Assembly (NCBI GenBank): GCA_002900995.3
Contig: CM035306.1
Span: 4,206,008-4,270,007, forward strand
Direction of reading: 5' to 3'
DNA from: Ganoderma boninense
Lineage: Eukaryota > Basidiomycota > Agaricomycetes > Polyporales > Polyporaceae
Length of the DNA stretch: 64,000 bases
Numbering within the stretch: position 1 is the stretch's first letter; every line of letters starts with the position of its first letter. The notes beneath the pieces were generated by a model. That model was not told the origin of the DNA, did no database searches, and saw only the letters and a list, made by a program, of their open reading frames with translations. Made by a program: the position numbers and the translations under genes. This document shows positions 33,592-44,328 of this stretch, one piece after another.

Positions 33592-35037
33592 ATGATACAG
33601 GCGCATGAACCCATAGCTGTGGTTGATTCTGTAGGGATTGAGTCAGAAGAGTTGCCTGCTGAGCCATCCGTGCCGGTTGAAGCGTCTCAGATCCGGAAGC
33701 AAGTAAGTTATTGCTATTTCAGCGCCATTAACGCACAGGACTGACAACTACCTCATCCAAGCTTCCAACAGACTTGAAGACCTGGCGAGGTCCTTCCGGC
33801 AAAGACAAGACGCGCGAGCCTATGGAAGCCATCTGGAAGGTCCTCAGCCCGTTCTTCTCGGGGCATGGTTACACCCTGTGGCCGCATCAGTGCTTCTTCA
33901 TGACCTCTGAGCACGAGGATGGCGTGATTGCGAACGGGTATATGTATGCTACCCCTTTTCGTGCATACCAGCGAACGTCGGGCAGCATTCAGAGCATCCT
34001 CTCATATCAGTACCGAGTGAGTATCGGCCTTGATATGGGCGACCATTAGGGTCTGACTGGCGTTCACAGAACGCCCTCACCCGAGCTGCTCGTGCGGCCG
34101 ACGGACGGGATGTGGTATTCAGGGTGTTGGCGATCGGCGAGGAAGGGCGGGAGCACGTCGATTTCCTCAAGACGTTCGCCAGAGGGCCATACAGCCTGAT
34201 CAGCGCGAATCATACTCTGCCGCTGCTCGATTTGATAGAGCTCGAGGACATCACGTTTGCCGTTTTCCCGAAAGTGGGAAAATCATGTTCAGAAGTGTAC
34301 GGCACCTGGGCCGACTCGTCCGTCGGCGACATCCTGGACATGATCGTACAGTGTTTGGAGGTACAACTTTCACCAGCATGTCCGTGACCCCCAGTGAACG
34401 ACTAATCGCCACTTTACAGGCTCTTGTCTTTATGCATCACCACGGGGTTGCGCACAGAGTGAGTCGCTCGACGCAGTGACCCCTTCGCTTTCTGACGAGC
34501 TGGAGGTCAGGATGCCTTCAAGGATAACTTCCTCATCCAATGGGTACCCGAGTCCCTCCAGACCGAGTACGATGCGCCTACTTCCAGACCTCGCGTCTAC
34601 ATGAACGACTTCGAGCTCGCCATCCGCTTTCCTACAGACATGCCTGCAGAGGACCGTGTCTGCGTCGGCCCGCCGTATGGAGGCTCACTTCCCGGTCACA
34701 GCGGACGTCCTATGCCCCCGGAAGTCCTCTCCGGCAAGCCTTACGACCCGTTCAAGCTCGACGTCTGGCAACTCGGGACCAGTATCAACGACTTCAAGGT
34801 GAGCAATCACTGAGCATTTCCATCGCATTTCCGCAATATTGACATCTTTCTTCTCAGAGCACCATACCGCAGATCGATGCAGTGCTGGTATCGATGACAG
34901 AACCAGACCCCGCCACCAGGCCCACTGCGTACGAGGCTATGAAGGCCCTCCTGGACGCCATTGGCGCGATTCCCCCTGTATCACTCATTATCGAGCCAGA
35001 ACTGGCGCCGCTAGTTTCGATCAGGCTTTCAACTTGA
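33592..35037 (+). CDS. Basidiomycete protein-kinase-like protein, first of three tandem copies (left)
   Basis: Six exons: 33592-33702, 33762-34016, 34070-34360, 34420-34458, 34511-34798 and 34858-35037, giving 387 residues. Kinase features are clear in the C-lobe. VAHR at the end of exon 4 joins DAFKDN at the start of exon 5, forming an HRD catalytic loop with Asn at D+5. VYMNDFEL carries a DFE in place of DFG. GRPMPPEVLSG with KLDVWQLG is the APE-like and subdomain IX region. The N-lobe is unusual: no glycine-rich loop, and VVFRVL has Arg where the VAIK Lys is expected. Substrate and activity are unknown. The true start may be in an upstream exon. Its partner at 49563-51019 is nearly identical. 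Confidence 0.8.
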
Positions 35038-35599
35038 GGGTTCACCTTCGTCATCGGCTTTGTATGGCCTTTGATGCCGTCGAAGGACCGACGTGGCACT
35101 CATGGGACGGGAGACACCTTGGTCCAGGATGTGCAGCTCCGTTTGATGAGGAGGCTTAAGTATTCGCACGGACATCCTGCGTTTTGCCTGAGCTGGTACC
35201 GCGTGTATGCATTTGTGCTGTGACTTGTGCCGCTCGAGCTCGCTGAGGCTGCGTTGAACGTTCAGAGACATCTCGTACGGTGCGCGCTGGATAAGACTTG
35301 TTTTTCCCACTTAGAGACCACCCTGCTGATCATGATCTGACTCGAATGGTTACGCATATAGTACGGGTGGCCCAAGTCCTCGAATTTCACCTCAGGCACC
35401 CCAGTGACGGTACATATATATTCGTGTTTCTGGCGCTCGAAGCGGTACGTACGCCTCGTCGCTCTCATCGATCGCAGTCGTCTCAATCAGTTTTCCAGCT
35501 TCCGAGGTTCTGATTCGGGGCCGCTCAAGCTAGTGACTCGTGCAACATTTTCGTCTCGACCTCTTCATCCCTCGCTCATCTGCTCATCTCGCGGGCGGA
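35038..35599. other. Intergenic between kinase copies 1 and 2 (left arm)
   Basis: Promoter region of the second kinase gene; matches about 49014-49562 on the other arm. No gene seen. Confidence 0.5.
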
Positions 35600-37085
35600 A
35601 TGAACACCGTTGAGTCTAGGAGCATGGCCGACTCTGTTTCTGCAATAAGGAAGCTGGTAAGTCTCTCGAGGGCGCCACCGAGTCGACGTTGCACTAACGA
35701 GCGGCGTCTCTCGATCGCGCCATTAAGCTCCCAGCAGACTTGAAGGCCTGGAGAGCTGCAATAGGTCTAGACAGGCATTACGAACCTGTGGAAGCCATCT
35801 GGAAGCTGCTCGAACCTTTCTTTGCAGAGCGCGGTTACACTTTATGGGAGCATTACGACTTCTTCATGACGGCCGCGTCCAGAGGTGGCTCGGTGTCGAA
35901 CGGATTCATGTATGCAACCCCTCTGCGTGCGTACGAGAAGCTGTCGGGCAGCATACAAAGAGTCCTCTCGTACGAGTACCGAGTAAGCAGGCTCACCTTA
36001 GTCCGACTGTAGCCAGCACCCAGCACTGACGGATCCCCACAGAACGCGCTCACCCGAGCCGCCCGTGCGCCCGACGGGCGCGACGTAGTTTTCAGAGTGC
36101 TGGCGATCGGTGAAGAAGGGAGGGAGCACGTCGACCTCCTCAAGACGCTCGCGAGGGGCACGTACAGCCTTATCAGCGCAAACCATGCGCTGCCCTTGTT
36201 GGAACTGATCGAACTCGACGGCATCACGTTCGGGGTTTTCCCCAAAGTCGCATTTTCGTGTTCAGATTTGTACCACAGCTGGGCGGAATCGTCCGTAGGA
36301 GATATCCTGGAAATGATCGCACAGTGCCTGGAGGTACGAGTGTCGTCGACTTCAACACGCCTTCTCGATCAACGACTTCTACTTAGCTAATCATGGTTGA
36401 CCGCTAGGCTCTCGTATTCTTGCATACCTGCGGGATTGCACACAGAGTAAGCGGCTCAACGCCCTCGGATGGTGACTCATGTTTCTCACATGTTAGACTC
36501 CAGGACGCATTCAAGGACAACTTCGTTATCCAGTGGGTTCCCGAGTCGCTCCACATCGACTACAACTCGCCTTCCTGCCGCCCTCGTGTGTACATGATCG
36601 ACTTTGAGCTCGCAATCCGTTTCCCTCTGGACAGCCCGAAGGACACACGCGTGTGCATCGGCCGGCCGTCTGGAGGCTCGCTCCCGGGTCCCAGCGGACG
36701 TCCTATGCCGCCCGAAGTCCTTTCGGGCGAGCCTTATGACCCGTTCAAGTTGGATGTCTGGCAGCTCGGAAATAGCATCAGCGACTTCAAGGTAGTAGTA
36801 CCCTCCGTCGGCTCCCTTACTTCCGTGTTGCTGAGCACATCCGTCCTTTTTTTGCAGAGCGCCTTCCCTGAAATCGATAAAGTGCTGGTATCGATGGTCG
36901 ACCCAGACCCGACCACACGGCCCACTGCGTACGAAGCCATGAAGGCGCTCCTCGACGCCGTTGGCGCGATACCGCCCGTAGCCCTGATCATCGAGCCACA
37001 GTTGGAACCGCTGGAGTTTGCGAGCTTTTCAAGTCTGAGCGTATCGCCCAACCCTGAACGCCGAGTCTCTTTGAATAATGAATGA
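35600..37085 (+). CDS. Protein-kinase-like protein, second tandem copy (left)
   Basis: Exons 35600-35656, 35728-35982, 36043-36333, 36408-36446, 36504-36791 and 36858-37085 encode 385 residues. Exons 2-5 have exactly the same lengths (255, 291, 39, 288) as in the neighbouring copies, which shows tandem duplication. The N-terminus is short (19 codons before the first intron), unlike copies 1 and 3. Motifs: IAHR|DAFKDN, VYMIDFEL, PPEVLSGEPYDPFKLDVWQLG, and VVFRVLAIGEEG with Arg at the beta-3 Lys position. The C-terminus ends VSLNNE. The first intron after YEYR is the site of a transposon in the right-arm partner (46207-49013). Confidence 0.8.
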
Positions 37086-37531
37086 AAGCGCGATTCTGGA
37101 CCTTCATCGCCCCATTGGAGCGAGCCTTCCTGTTGCAGGTATGTACTACTTACTAGTCTAGACTGAGCGACGCACACGGCATGCTACGTACGTGCACATG
37201 AGCTCTAATAGGCTGAGCAGCCTGAGTGGGCCAGACCTGGTACTCACGATACGGGACCCATACTCTACCTGTACTCATCGATAAGTATGCATCAACAAGA
37301 TATTCTGGGTGGCGTGTTTGAAGGCTGGGTAATACGTACTTACGGGGAGAAGGCTAGAAGATGCGCTGCACAACATCTGGGCGTCTGCCTACGTCAAACG
37401 AGTTGATGGTGCCCTGCGATTCTCTCACGGTTCTTGGACCGGGACTCTACGCCCTCAGGCCTCCTCAGGCTGGACCGACCTTCTCACTTTCATACCTCGC
37501 CGCCCCAAGCCTCCAGATCGTACACTCAGAT
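37086..37531. other. Intergenic between kinase copies 2 and 3 (left arm)
   Basis: Promoter region of copy 3. Contains one GTACTTAC word (37336) that is kept in the right arm (about 45952). No gene seen. Confidence 0.5.
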
Positions 37532-38994
37532 ATGTCTACCTCTGAATCTGAACTTACGGTCGACTCAGCGAAAGCTGAGCCACCTGCAGAGTCATTCGTC
37601 GCTGTTGAACTGTCTACACTCCGGAAGCAGGTAGTATTCCGCTGTCATTCCGTTGGTGCTCAATGTAAGGACTGACGGTATTGTCTATGGCAAGCTCCCA
37701 GCAGATTTGAAGTCTTGGAGAGGGCAAGGAGGGAAGGACAGATCTAACGAGCCCGCGGAGGCCATCTGGACGGCCCTCGAACCTTTCTTCGCAGAGCGTG
37801 GTTACACCTTATGGCAGCATTCCTACTTTTTCATGACAGCTGCATCCAAGGGCGGCGTAGTGCCGAACGGATACATGTATGCGAGCCCTTATCGTGCCTT
37901 CCAGAAGTTGGCGGGCAGCATTCAAGGCGCTCTCTCGTACGAATACCGAGTAGGTCGTCTCGCCATCGTTCGATTGCCCGCAGTGAACATTGATGCATCC
38001 TTGCAGAACGCCCTCACCCGAGCTGCTCGGGCATCCGACGGACGAGACGTAGTCTTCCGAGTGCTTGCAATTGGCGACGAAGGGAAGGAGCACGTAGAGC
38101 TGCTCAAGACCTTTGGGAGGGGGACGTACGGCCTTATCAACGCAAATCATACGCTGCCTTTGTTAGATCTGATAGAGCTCGACGACATCACGTTCGCCGT
38201 TTTCCCCAAAGTGGCGAACTCTTGCTCAGAGCTGTATAACTCCTGGGCGGAATCGTCCGTCGGTGACATCCTGGACATGGTCGTGCAGTGTCTGGAGGTA
38301 CGTATGTCGCCGACGCTCGTATTGTCGAGGAAACGCTAACAATTGGACGGATGCTAGGCTCTCGTATTCTTGCATCGCTATGCGGTTGCGCATAGGGTAT
38401 GTCGCTGCATTGCCGACCTTTTTCGTTCTCTAACCAGCTGGATGACAGGATGCATTCAAGGACAACTTCGTGATCCAGTGGGTACCTGAGTCGCTCAGCG
38501 TCAACTACAATGCGCCAACCTCCCGGCCTCGTGTGTACATGATCGACTTCGAGCTCGCAGTCCGTTTCCCCTTGAACAGCCCTCACGAGGAACGCATGTG
38601 CGTAGGACGGCCGTCCGGGGGGTCGCTTCCAGGTCCCAGCGGACGTCCTATGCCGCCGGAAGTTCTGTCGGGCGAGCCTTACGATCCGTTCAAGCTGGAC
38701 GTCTGGCAACTCGGCAACAGCTTGAGTGACTTCAAGGTACCGTCCGTCGGCTCTGTCGCTTCTTCGGTGCTGACTGCAATGCTTTCCGTTTTCCGTGCGT
38801 TGTTCCTCAGAGCACCATACCGGAGATCGATAAGGTGCTGGTATCGATGGTTGACCCAGACCCTACCACACGACCTACCGTGTACGAGGCCATGAAGGCC
38901 CTCCTTGACGCGATTGGCGCCATTCCACCGGTCGCTCTGATTATTGAACCGGAGGTGGAGCCGCTCAAACTAGCCACGCTTTGAGATATTGTCA
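37532..38994 (+). CDS. Protein-kinase-like protein, third tandem copy (left)
   Basis: Exons 37532-37630, 37695-37949, 38007-38297, 38358-38396, 38449-38736 and 38812-38994 give 384 residues. The HRD loop is His227-Arg228-Asp229, with Asn234; the metal-binding motif is Asp261-Phe-Glu; the usual beta-3 Lys is Arg136 (VVFRVLAIG). The first 33 residues are acidic and Ser-rich (MSTSESELTVDSAKAEPP) and differ from copies 1 and 2, so the copies may differ in regulation or location. The frame is intact throughout, in contrast to the right-arm partner (44329-45765). Confidence 0.8.
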
Positions 38995-39580
38995 CCGCCA
39001 TCGAACCCTTGAACACGCGCGGCGGTTCACTGTGAGGGGTGCTCAAATATTCCAACACTGGACACCGGACACGCGCGTGAGGCTGCTGATAGAGGTGATG
39101 GGCTAGCCGGGGCACCCGCGTATGGCAAGCGGCCGTCCACAAACCTTCCTGTCTTTTCACTCAAGCACGTCTACTGTGCTCTCCACGTCTCCGAGTCCGT
39201 TATGTGCAGCCCACCGGCACTAGTCCAACGGGGACTCAGAAGATTAAACCCGATCCGATGTCCGTATGGTCTATACGTGGCGCGATTAGCCACCTGATTC
39301 ACAAAACCTGAATGCATCGCTTCGGCAACATACGTTTGCGTATAGCGAATCTATCCTAGCCAACTTCCTGCTCCAGCGTGTCGACCGCCACCGCGCACCA
39401 TATGTGCTCTGAAATACTTTCAATGGTAATTGTGAGCATTCAGCCGCCACATAGACGAGTGTCCGTACGCCATGACCGTCCGGTCATCTTCCCAGATATG
39501 CGAAGGACGGATGGGGCCGTATGTACTGTGTATAGTGATCGCTCGAGTGTTGGAAATAAAAATGGCTTGTTCAGTGAAAT
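38995..39580. other. Inner end of the left arm
   Basis: Noncoding; matches 43747-44328 in reverse. The match stops where the right contig begins after the gap. Confidence 0.6.
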
Positions 39581-41324
39581 ACGCGCATACACTGTGTTCT
39601 CGTATGGCGAGTTCAGCTAGGGAGCAGCCCCCTGGTCCCCAATCGCCGGCAACACGTGAGTGTCTGTACCGTACGCCATGACATACAGAGCTCAGGGTCC
39701 CTGAGAATATGGCACCAAAATTCTCTGCACTCGAAAACGTGTACTCGCAACCAAAAACGCACCAAAACCTCGCTGTACGGATCCCAGTATCGACTGATGC
39801 GCCATGATGGATCCTCTGAAACGTTGAGGTCAACAAGAAGTATCTCAACACTGATCAGGGAATAGTGGCGTCTTACCCTGGTCAAGCACGCCATTGAAGG
39901 CGCCGTGAGGGAAGAAGAATTGCGATTTACGACCTGCTATCCTGCCTCACCAGCCAGTGTATCCTGAACCGCCTCAGTCACCAGGAACAAAACGCTTACA
40001 CCACGGATAATGTTGACGCTCCATACAAAATCTGCCTGTCTTCTGAAAACAACGCTGTTTAGCGCAGGCAATGTAACGTAGAGTACGTGCCACTGGTTTG
40101 ACTCGCGATGGGCACTCAAGCTCACTTGGCTGAATGCCATCGGCAGTCACCATTTGGCATCTTCGCCGGGTGGTCGGGTCCCGATGGAGAGGGAGCAACT
40201 TCAAGTTGATCAAGTCATTCTGTGATATATTCCGGCCAACGTCCTGGTCAGGAAGCCTGCAGTTCGACTCTGAAGAAGCCGGTAGCAAGAAACGGGGTGG
40301 CTGTCAGAAGACCAATCACGGTGACTTGCGTCTGAGACCGCAATGTCGTTTACCGCTGTGTAGATGCCGGCGACAAAACAAAGAATACGCACATTCCTTC
40401 CGAAAAGTTCTACTGGCCTACTATATGCGCCGTTCCGGACGCTGAAGGAATGAACCGCATACATGGCGATGTCAACTAGGCATGTGTAAGTACTCGAGCT
40501 CACCTGGACGATCCCAAATCGTCATCCAACTTCCTCCAAGCATCCGACGACTCGTCGGTCATATCCAGATGGCGACGCCCGCAGCGAAAATTTCCAGAAG
40601 TCTTCTCAACAACGGCGAGTCGCCGACGCCCCGCTGCATTGACATACCCTACATGCGGCCGCCGACTGGCATACACTTCGCGCGAGCCGTCGTGGATGCG
40701 GTCGAGGTCTTCGCCGTGAGAAGTAAGAGGGCCTTGCGAAGTGCGGGAAGAGCACACTGGACAATGGGATCGCGATCTGTTCAGGGCCTGGTGAGCGCAT
40801 ATAGCCGACGGTCCAGGATTTGCCGACTCACTAGCAGCCAGCTCATCCTCGTCGTCGACCACCATCTCTGCTCGTCTGCCTAGGCCTTCTGGAGCTCGCC
40901 GCCTTTCGCTCTCCATACCCGACTTCTGTCCCAGGGTCCGGAGGTCGTGGGTGGCCCACAGAATGTCCGCGCCGAGTAAAGCGCCTGCGGCTGTTGGCGA
41001 CGCGGATGACGCATCGGCTCGGCCGACAGCACCGCGGCGTCGGGGCCCGGCAAAGTGAGTCTTCGTAGACGTTCGTAGCGACATCCAGGCAGGCCGACAT
41101 CGTGGGTTGCAACCGAGGGAACAGTGCGGTCACGGCGGTGCAGGGTAGGTCGTGCGCCCGGTCGGAACGGGGATGATGATGACACACCGTGGCTTATAGC
41201 TTCGTGGCCGTATGTCAGCCCGAGTCTCTCCCTTGCCTCCGCCCCTCTCCCGCGCCGAGAGCGACCCTCCCCATCCCCCCGCTCTTCTGAGCACCCATTC
41301 GACCGACACTTGGTCGTCTCTATC
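39581..41324. other. Single-copy spacer upstream of the P4-ATPase gene
   Basis: Not present in the right arm. A few minus-strand frames (for example about 40503-40210, reading ILCFVAGIYTAVNDIAVS) have a hydrophobic stretch, but no gene model or family could be supported. The last 150 bases are CT-rich and probably the P4-ATPase promoter. A GTAAGTAC word lies at 40486. Confidence 0.45.
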
Positions 41325-43263
41325 ATGCCCTCAGAGCTCGGCGCATGGTACGCCAAGCTCGCCGACTTCAACGTCGAGTCCCTCTTCTCCCGCCGCAAGG
41401 AGCCCGGGCCTCCGCGCACGGTCTACATCAACCATCCACTCCCCGATGACTACTACGACCCCAAGAAAAAGCACAGAAAAGTCCTCAAGCAGCACGTCTA
41501 TGCCACCAATCAAGTCATCACCTCCAAGTACACCGTCCTCACTTTCCTCCCTCGCAATCTCCTCGAACAGTTCCGCCGAATAGCCAATATTTTCTTCCTC
41601 ACGATCGCCATCCTCCAGTTCTTCTCCATCTTCTCCACCGTCTCCCCCGGGCTCGTCATCCTCCCCCTCCTCATCGTCCTCACCATCACCGGCCTCAAGG
41701 ACGGCTATGAGGACATCAAGCGCCACCAGTCGGACCGGGCCGTCAACTACTCGCAGGTCCGTGTCCTGGCCGGCGGCGAGTTCAGAAACCAGAACGCGAT
41801 GGCGAGCAAGTCCAAGACGTTCGTCCGCGGCCTCATGCCCAAGTCGAAGAAGCGGAAGAGCCCCGAGAACGCCGCGCGCCCCGAGAGCATTCACACGGAC
41901 GGCGCCGACCTGGAGACGATCCCTACGATGACGGTCGAGGGCGGCGGGACGGACATCGAGGACGGGGAGCCTGTCGAGGAGGTAGGCACAATTTTCCACC
42001 ACCACGGACGGTCGAAACGGCCACATTGGAGGATGACAAACTGGGAGGACGTGCGCGTGGGCGACGTTGTTCGGATCAAGGAGGACGAGTCGTTTCCGGC
42101 GGACATCCTGATCTGCTCGACGTCGGAGGAGGAGAACGTCGCGTATGTGGAGACGAAGAACCTCGACGGGGAGACGAACTTGAAGAGCCGCAGTGCGTGC
42201 CCGCCACTAACGCACCTCGACTCGGCGCGGGCATGCGCAAGCAAGCAGAACGCGTTCCACGTCGAGTGCGACCGCCCGGACACGAACCTGTACAAGCTGA
42301 ACGCAGCGGTGGTGACATCGGATGGGAAAAAGCATGCGGTCGACACAAGCATGATCCTTCTCCGTGGGACGGTGCTTCGGAATACTCGGTATGTGATTGG
42401 CGTGGTGCTCTTCACGGGGACGGACACCAAGATTGTGCTCAACTCTGGCGCGACGCCGAGTAAGCGCAGTCGTGTGGAACGACAAATGAACCCACAAGTG
42501 TATGTCTTCCTGCTTCATTTTGACGTTCGTACATACTAACGGCGATATGATCCGTAGGTTCATCAATCTCCTCCTCCTTGCTATCATGGGCACTGTATGC
42601 GGCATTGTCGACTCCGTCCTTGAGCAACGGAATTATCCTCTCGGTGCACCGTGGCTGTACGGGGATAACCAGGGTGACGATAATCCGAAGATCAACGGGC
42701 TTACCACCGCTATATTCGCGCTCATTACCTTCCAGAACATCGTGCCGATCTCGCTATACATTTCGATCGAGGTCGTGCGGACGTGCCAGGCACTGTTCAT
42801 TTACTTCGACCGGGAGATGTACTACGACAAGGCGGACCAGCCTACGCTCTCGCGGAGTTGGAACCTGTCGGACGACCTCGGCCAGATCGAGTATATCTTC
42901 TCGGACAAGACGGGTACACTCACACAGAACTCTATGGTCTTCCGACAATGCACCATCTCTGGTCGCGTTTACCGTGGCGACAAGCAAGACGGCTCTGACG
43001 ACTCTACCGCGGTTTCTCCTGCCCTCATTGCCCCCCCGGTCTCCCCACCTGCGAAGTCTTCGCCCCAATCATCTGTTGTCTCGTCCTTGGATACCCCATC
43101 AAAGGCTGCGGACGTGAAGGTGGAGGACGTGCGCGCGCACTTTAGCGACGCCACGCTCCAAGCGGACATCACGGCGGCGCAAGCTGCGGTCGTGGGCACC
43201 CCGGAGGACGCGCACGGCCGCGGTGGTGGCGGGCAGCGCGGGCGGGCGGGGCGAGGTGCGTAG
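41325..43263 (+). CDS. P4-type ATPase (phospholipid flippase), N-terminal half only
   Basis: Exons 41325-42499 and 42558-43263 (intron with ACTAAC branch site) encode 626 residues. Seen in order: VYINHPLPDD and KYTVLTFLPRNLLEQFRRIANIFF leading into the first membrane pair; the actuator motif DGETNLKSR near residue 280; the fourth-membrane-segment motif PISLYISIEVVRTCQALF near 455 (the PISL motif of flippases); and the phosphorylation site DKTGTLTQN with the catalytic Asp near 507. Such enzymes flip phospholipids across Golgi or plasma membranes; the sequence resembles the Dnf1/Dnf2 group. Family members are about 1,300 residues. Here the frame turns into Gly/Arg-rich sequence after about residue 600 and stops, so the nucleotide-binding domain and last six membrane segments are lost. 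A rearrangement or assembly error next to the gap is likely. Confidence 0.85.
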
Positions 43264-43646
43264 GTACGCGGCGGTGTAGCGTAGGTGGCGGGCGCGCAAT
43301 ATATTTTCTTGGCACCGCATTACGTCCGAAACGACCAGACAGAACGAGCACGTTAGCTGGTACATTGGTACACAATCCGGACGGTGTATTGGTAGACAAT
43401 CCGGACGTGGTGCATTGGTACACAATCCGGACGCTGGGTAGTTGTGTATTGGTACACAATCCGGGCGGTGTATTGGTGAACAATCTGGACGTTGTGTATT
43501 GGTAGGGACTGCACGCTAGGAATCCGAGCTGTGAGGCGCGAACCTTCATGCATGACGATACGGGCTATTTACAAGCGTGTTTCTACGAGAGACTCGTGCA
43601 CGAGACGAGGACGCCCTCCTCCCTCCATGCGCGGATTCGTCCTCGA
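43264..43646. other. Noncoding end of the left contig
   Basis: Follows the truncated P4-ATPase and runs to the N gap. It contains a tandem repeat (43364-43505) and nothing recognisable as a continuation of the gene. Confidence 0.6.
43364..43505. repeat. Tandem repeat, about 5.3 copies of a 24-34 base unit
   Basis: Units start at ATTGGTA and run through ACAATCCGGACG plus a variable tail; lengths are 24, 26, 34, 24 and 26 bases, then a partial copy. Units differ at a few positions (CCGGGCG, CTGGACG). Confidence 0.85.
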
Positions 43647-43746
43647 NNNNNNNNNNNNNNNNNNNNNNNNNNNNNNNNNNNNNNNNNNNNNNNNNNNNNN
43701 NNNNNNNNNNNNNNNNNNNNNNNNNNNNNNNNNNNNNNNNNNNNNN
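43647..43746. other. Assembly gap (100 N)
   Basis: Exactly 100 N, the usual placeholder for a gap of unknown size. Any frame crossing it is meaningless. Confidence 0.98.
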
Positions 43747-44328
43747 ACTGAACAAACCATTTTTATTTTCCAACACTCGAGCGGGGATCACTATACACAG
43801 TACATACTGCCCATTCCGCTCCTTCGCATATCTGGGAAGATGACCGGACGTCATGGCGTACGGACACTCGTCTAGTGGCGGCTGAATGCCACAATTACCA
43901 TTGAAAGTATTTCAGAGCACATGTGTGTGCGCGGTGGCGGTCGACACGCTGGAGCAGGAAGTGGTAGATAGATTCGCTATACGCAAACGTATGTTGCCGA
44001 ACGATGACATTCAGGTTTTGTGAATCAGGTGGCTAATCGCGCCACGTATAGACCATACGGACATCGGATCGGTTTATCTTCTGAGTCCCCGTTGGACTAG
44101 TGCCGGTGGGCTGCACATAACGGACTCGGAGACGTGGAGAGCACAGTAGACGTGCCTTGAGTGAAAAGACAGGAAGGTTGTGACGGCCGCTTGCCTACGC
44201 GGGCCCGGCTAGCCCATCACCTCTATCAGCAGCCTCACGCACGTGTCGGTGTCTAGTGTTGGAATATTTGAGCACCCCTCACAGTGAACCGCCGCGCGTG
44301 TCTAGGGTTCGATGGCGGTGACAATATC

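Larger units (their letters stand above)
19765..39580 (+). repeat. Left arm of a ~20-kb inverted duplication
   Basis: The reverse complement of this stretch matches 43747-64000 in gene order and over long runs of near-identical sequence. Inner limit: the left arm matches the right arm up to CTTGTTCAGT at about 39580, where the right copy starts at the first base after the N gap. Outer limit: similarity is still present at the window end, which corresponds to about 19765, so the duplication may go further. Large differences are a left-only segment (27585-29037), right-only insertions (47307-48627 and 55230-55412) and a right-only extension of a pseudogene (about 51920-52890). Confidence 0.9.

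Noticed and set aside
39937..40503. Small membrane-protein gene on the minus strand of the spacer
   Set aside because: One hydrophobic stretch only; frames do not join through credible introns and no family was recognised.
41124..41324. Upstream extension of the flippase frame to an ATG at 41124
   Set aside because: The extra residues are low-complexity from a CT-rich leader; the conserved N-terminus fits the ATG at 41325.
43492..43875. Open frames crossing the N gap
   Set aside because: They exist only because runs of N do not create stop codons.
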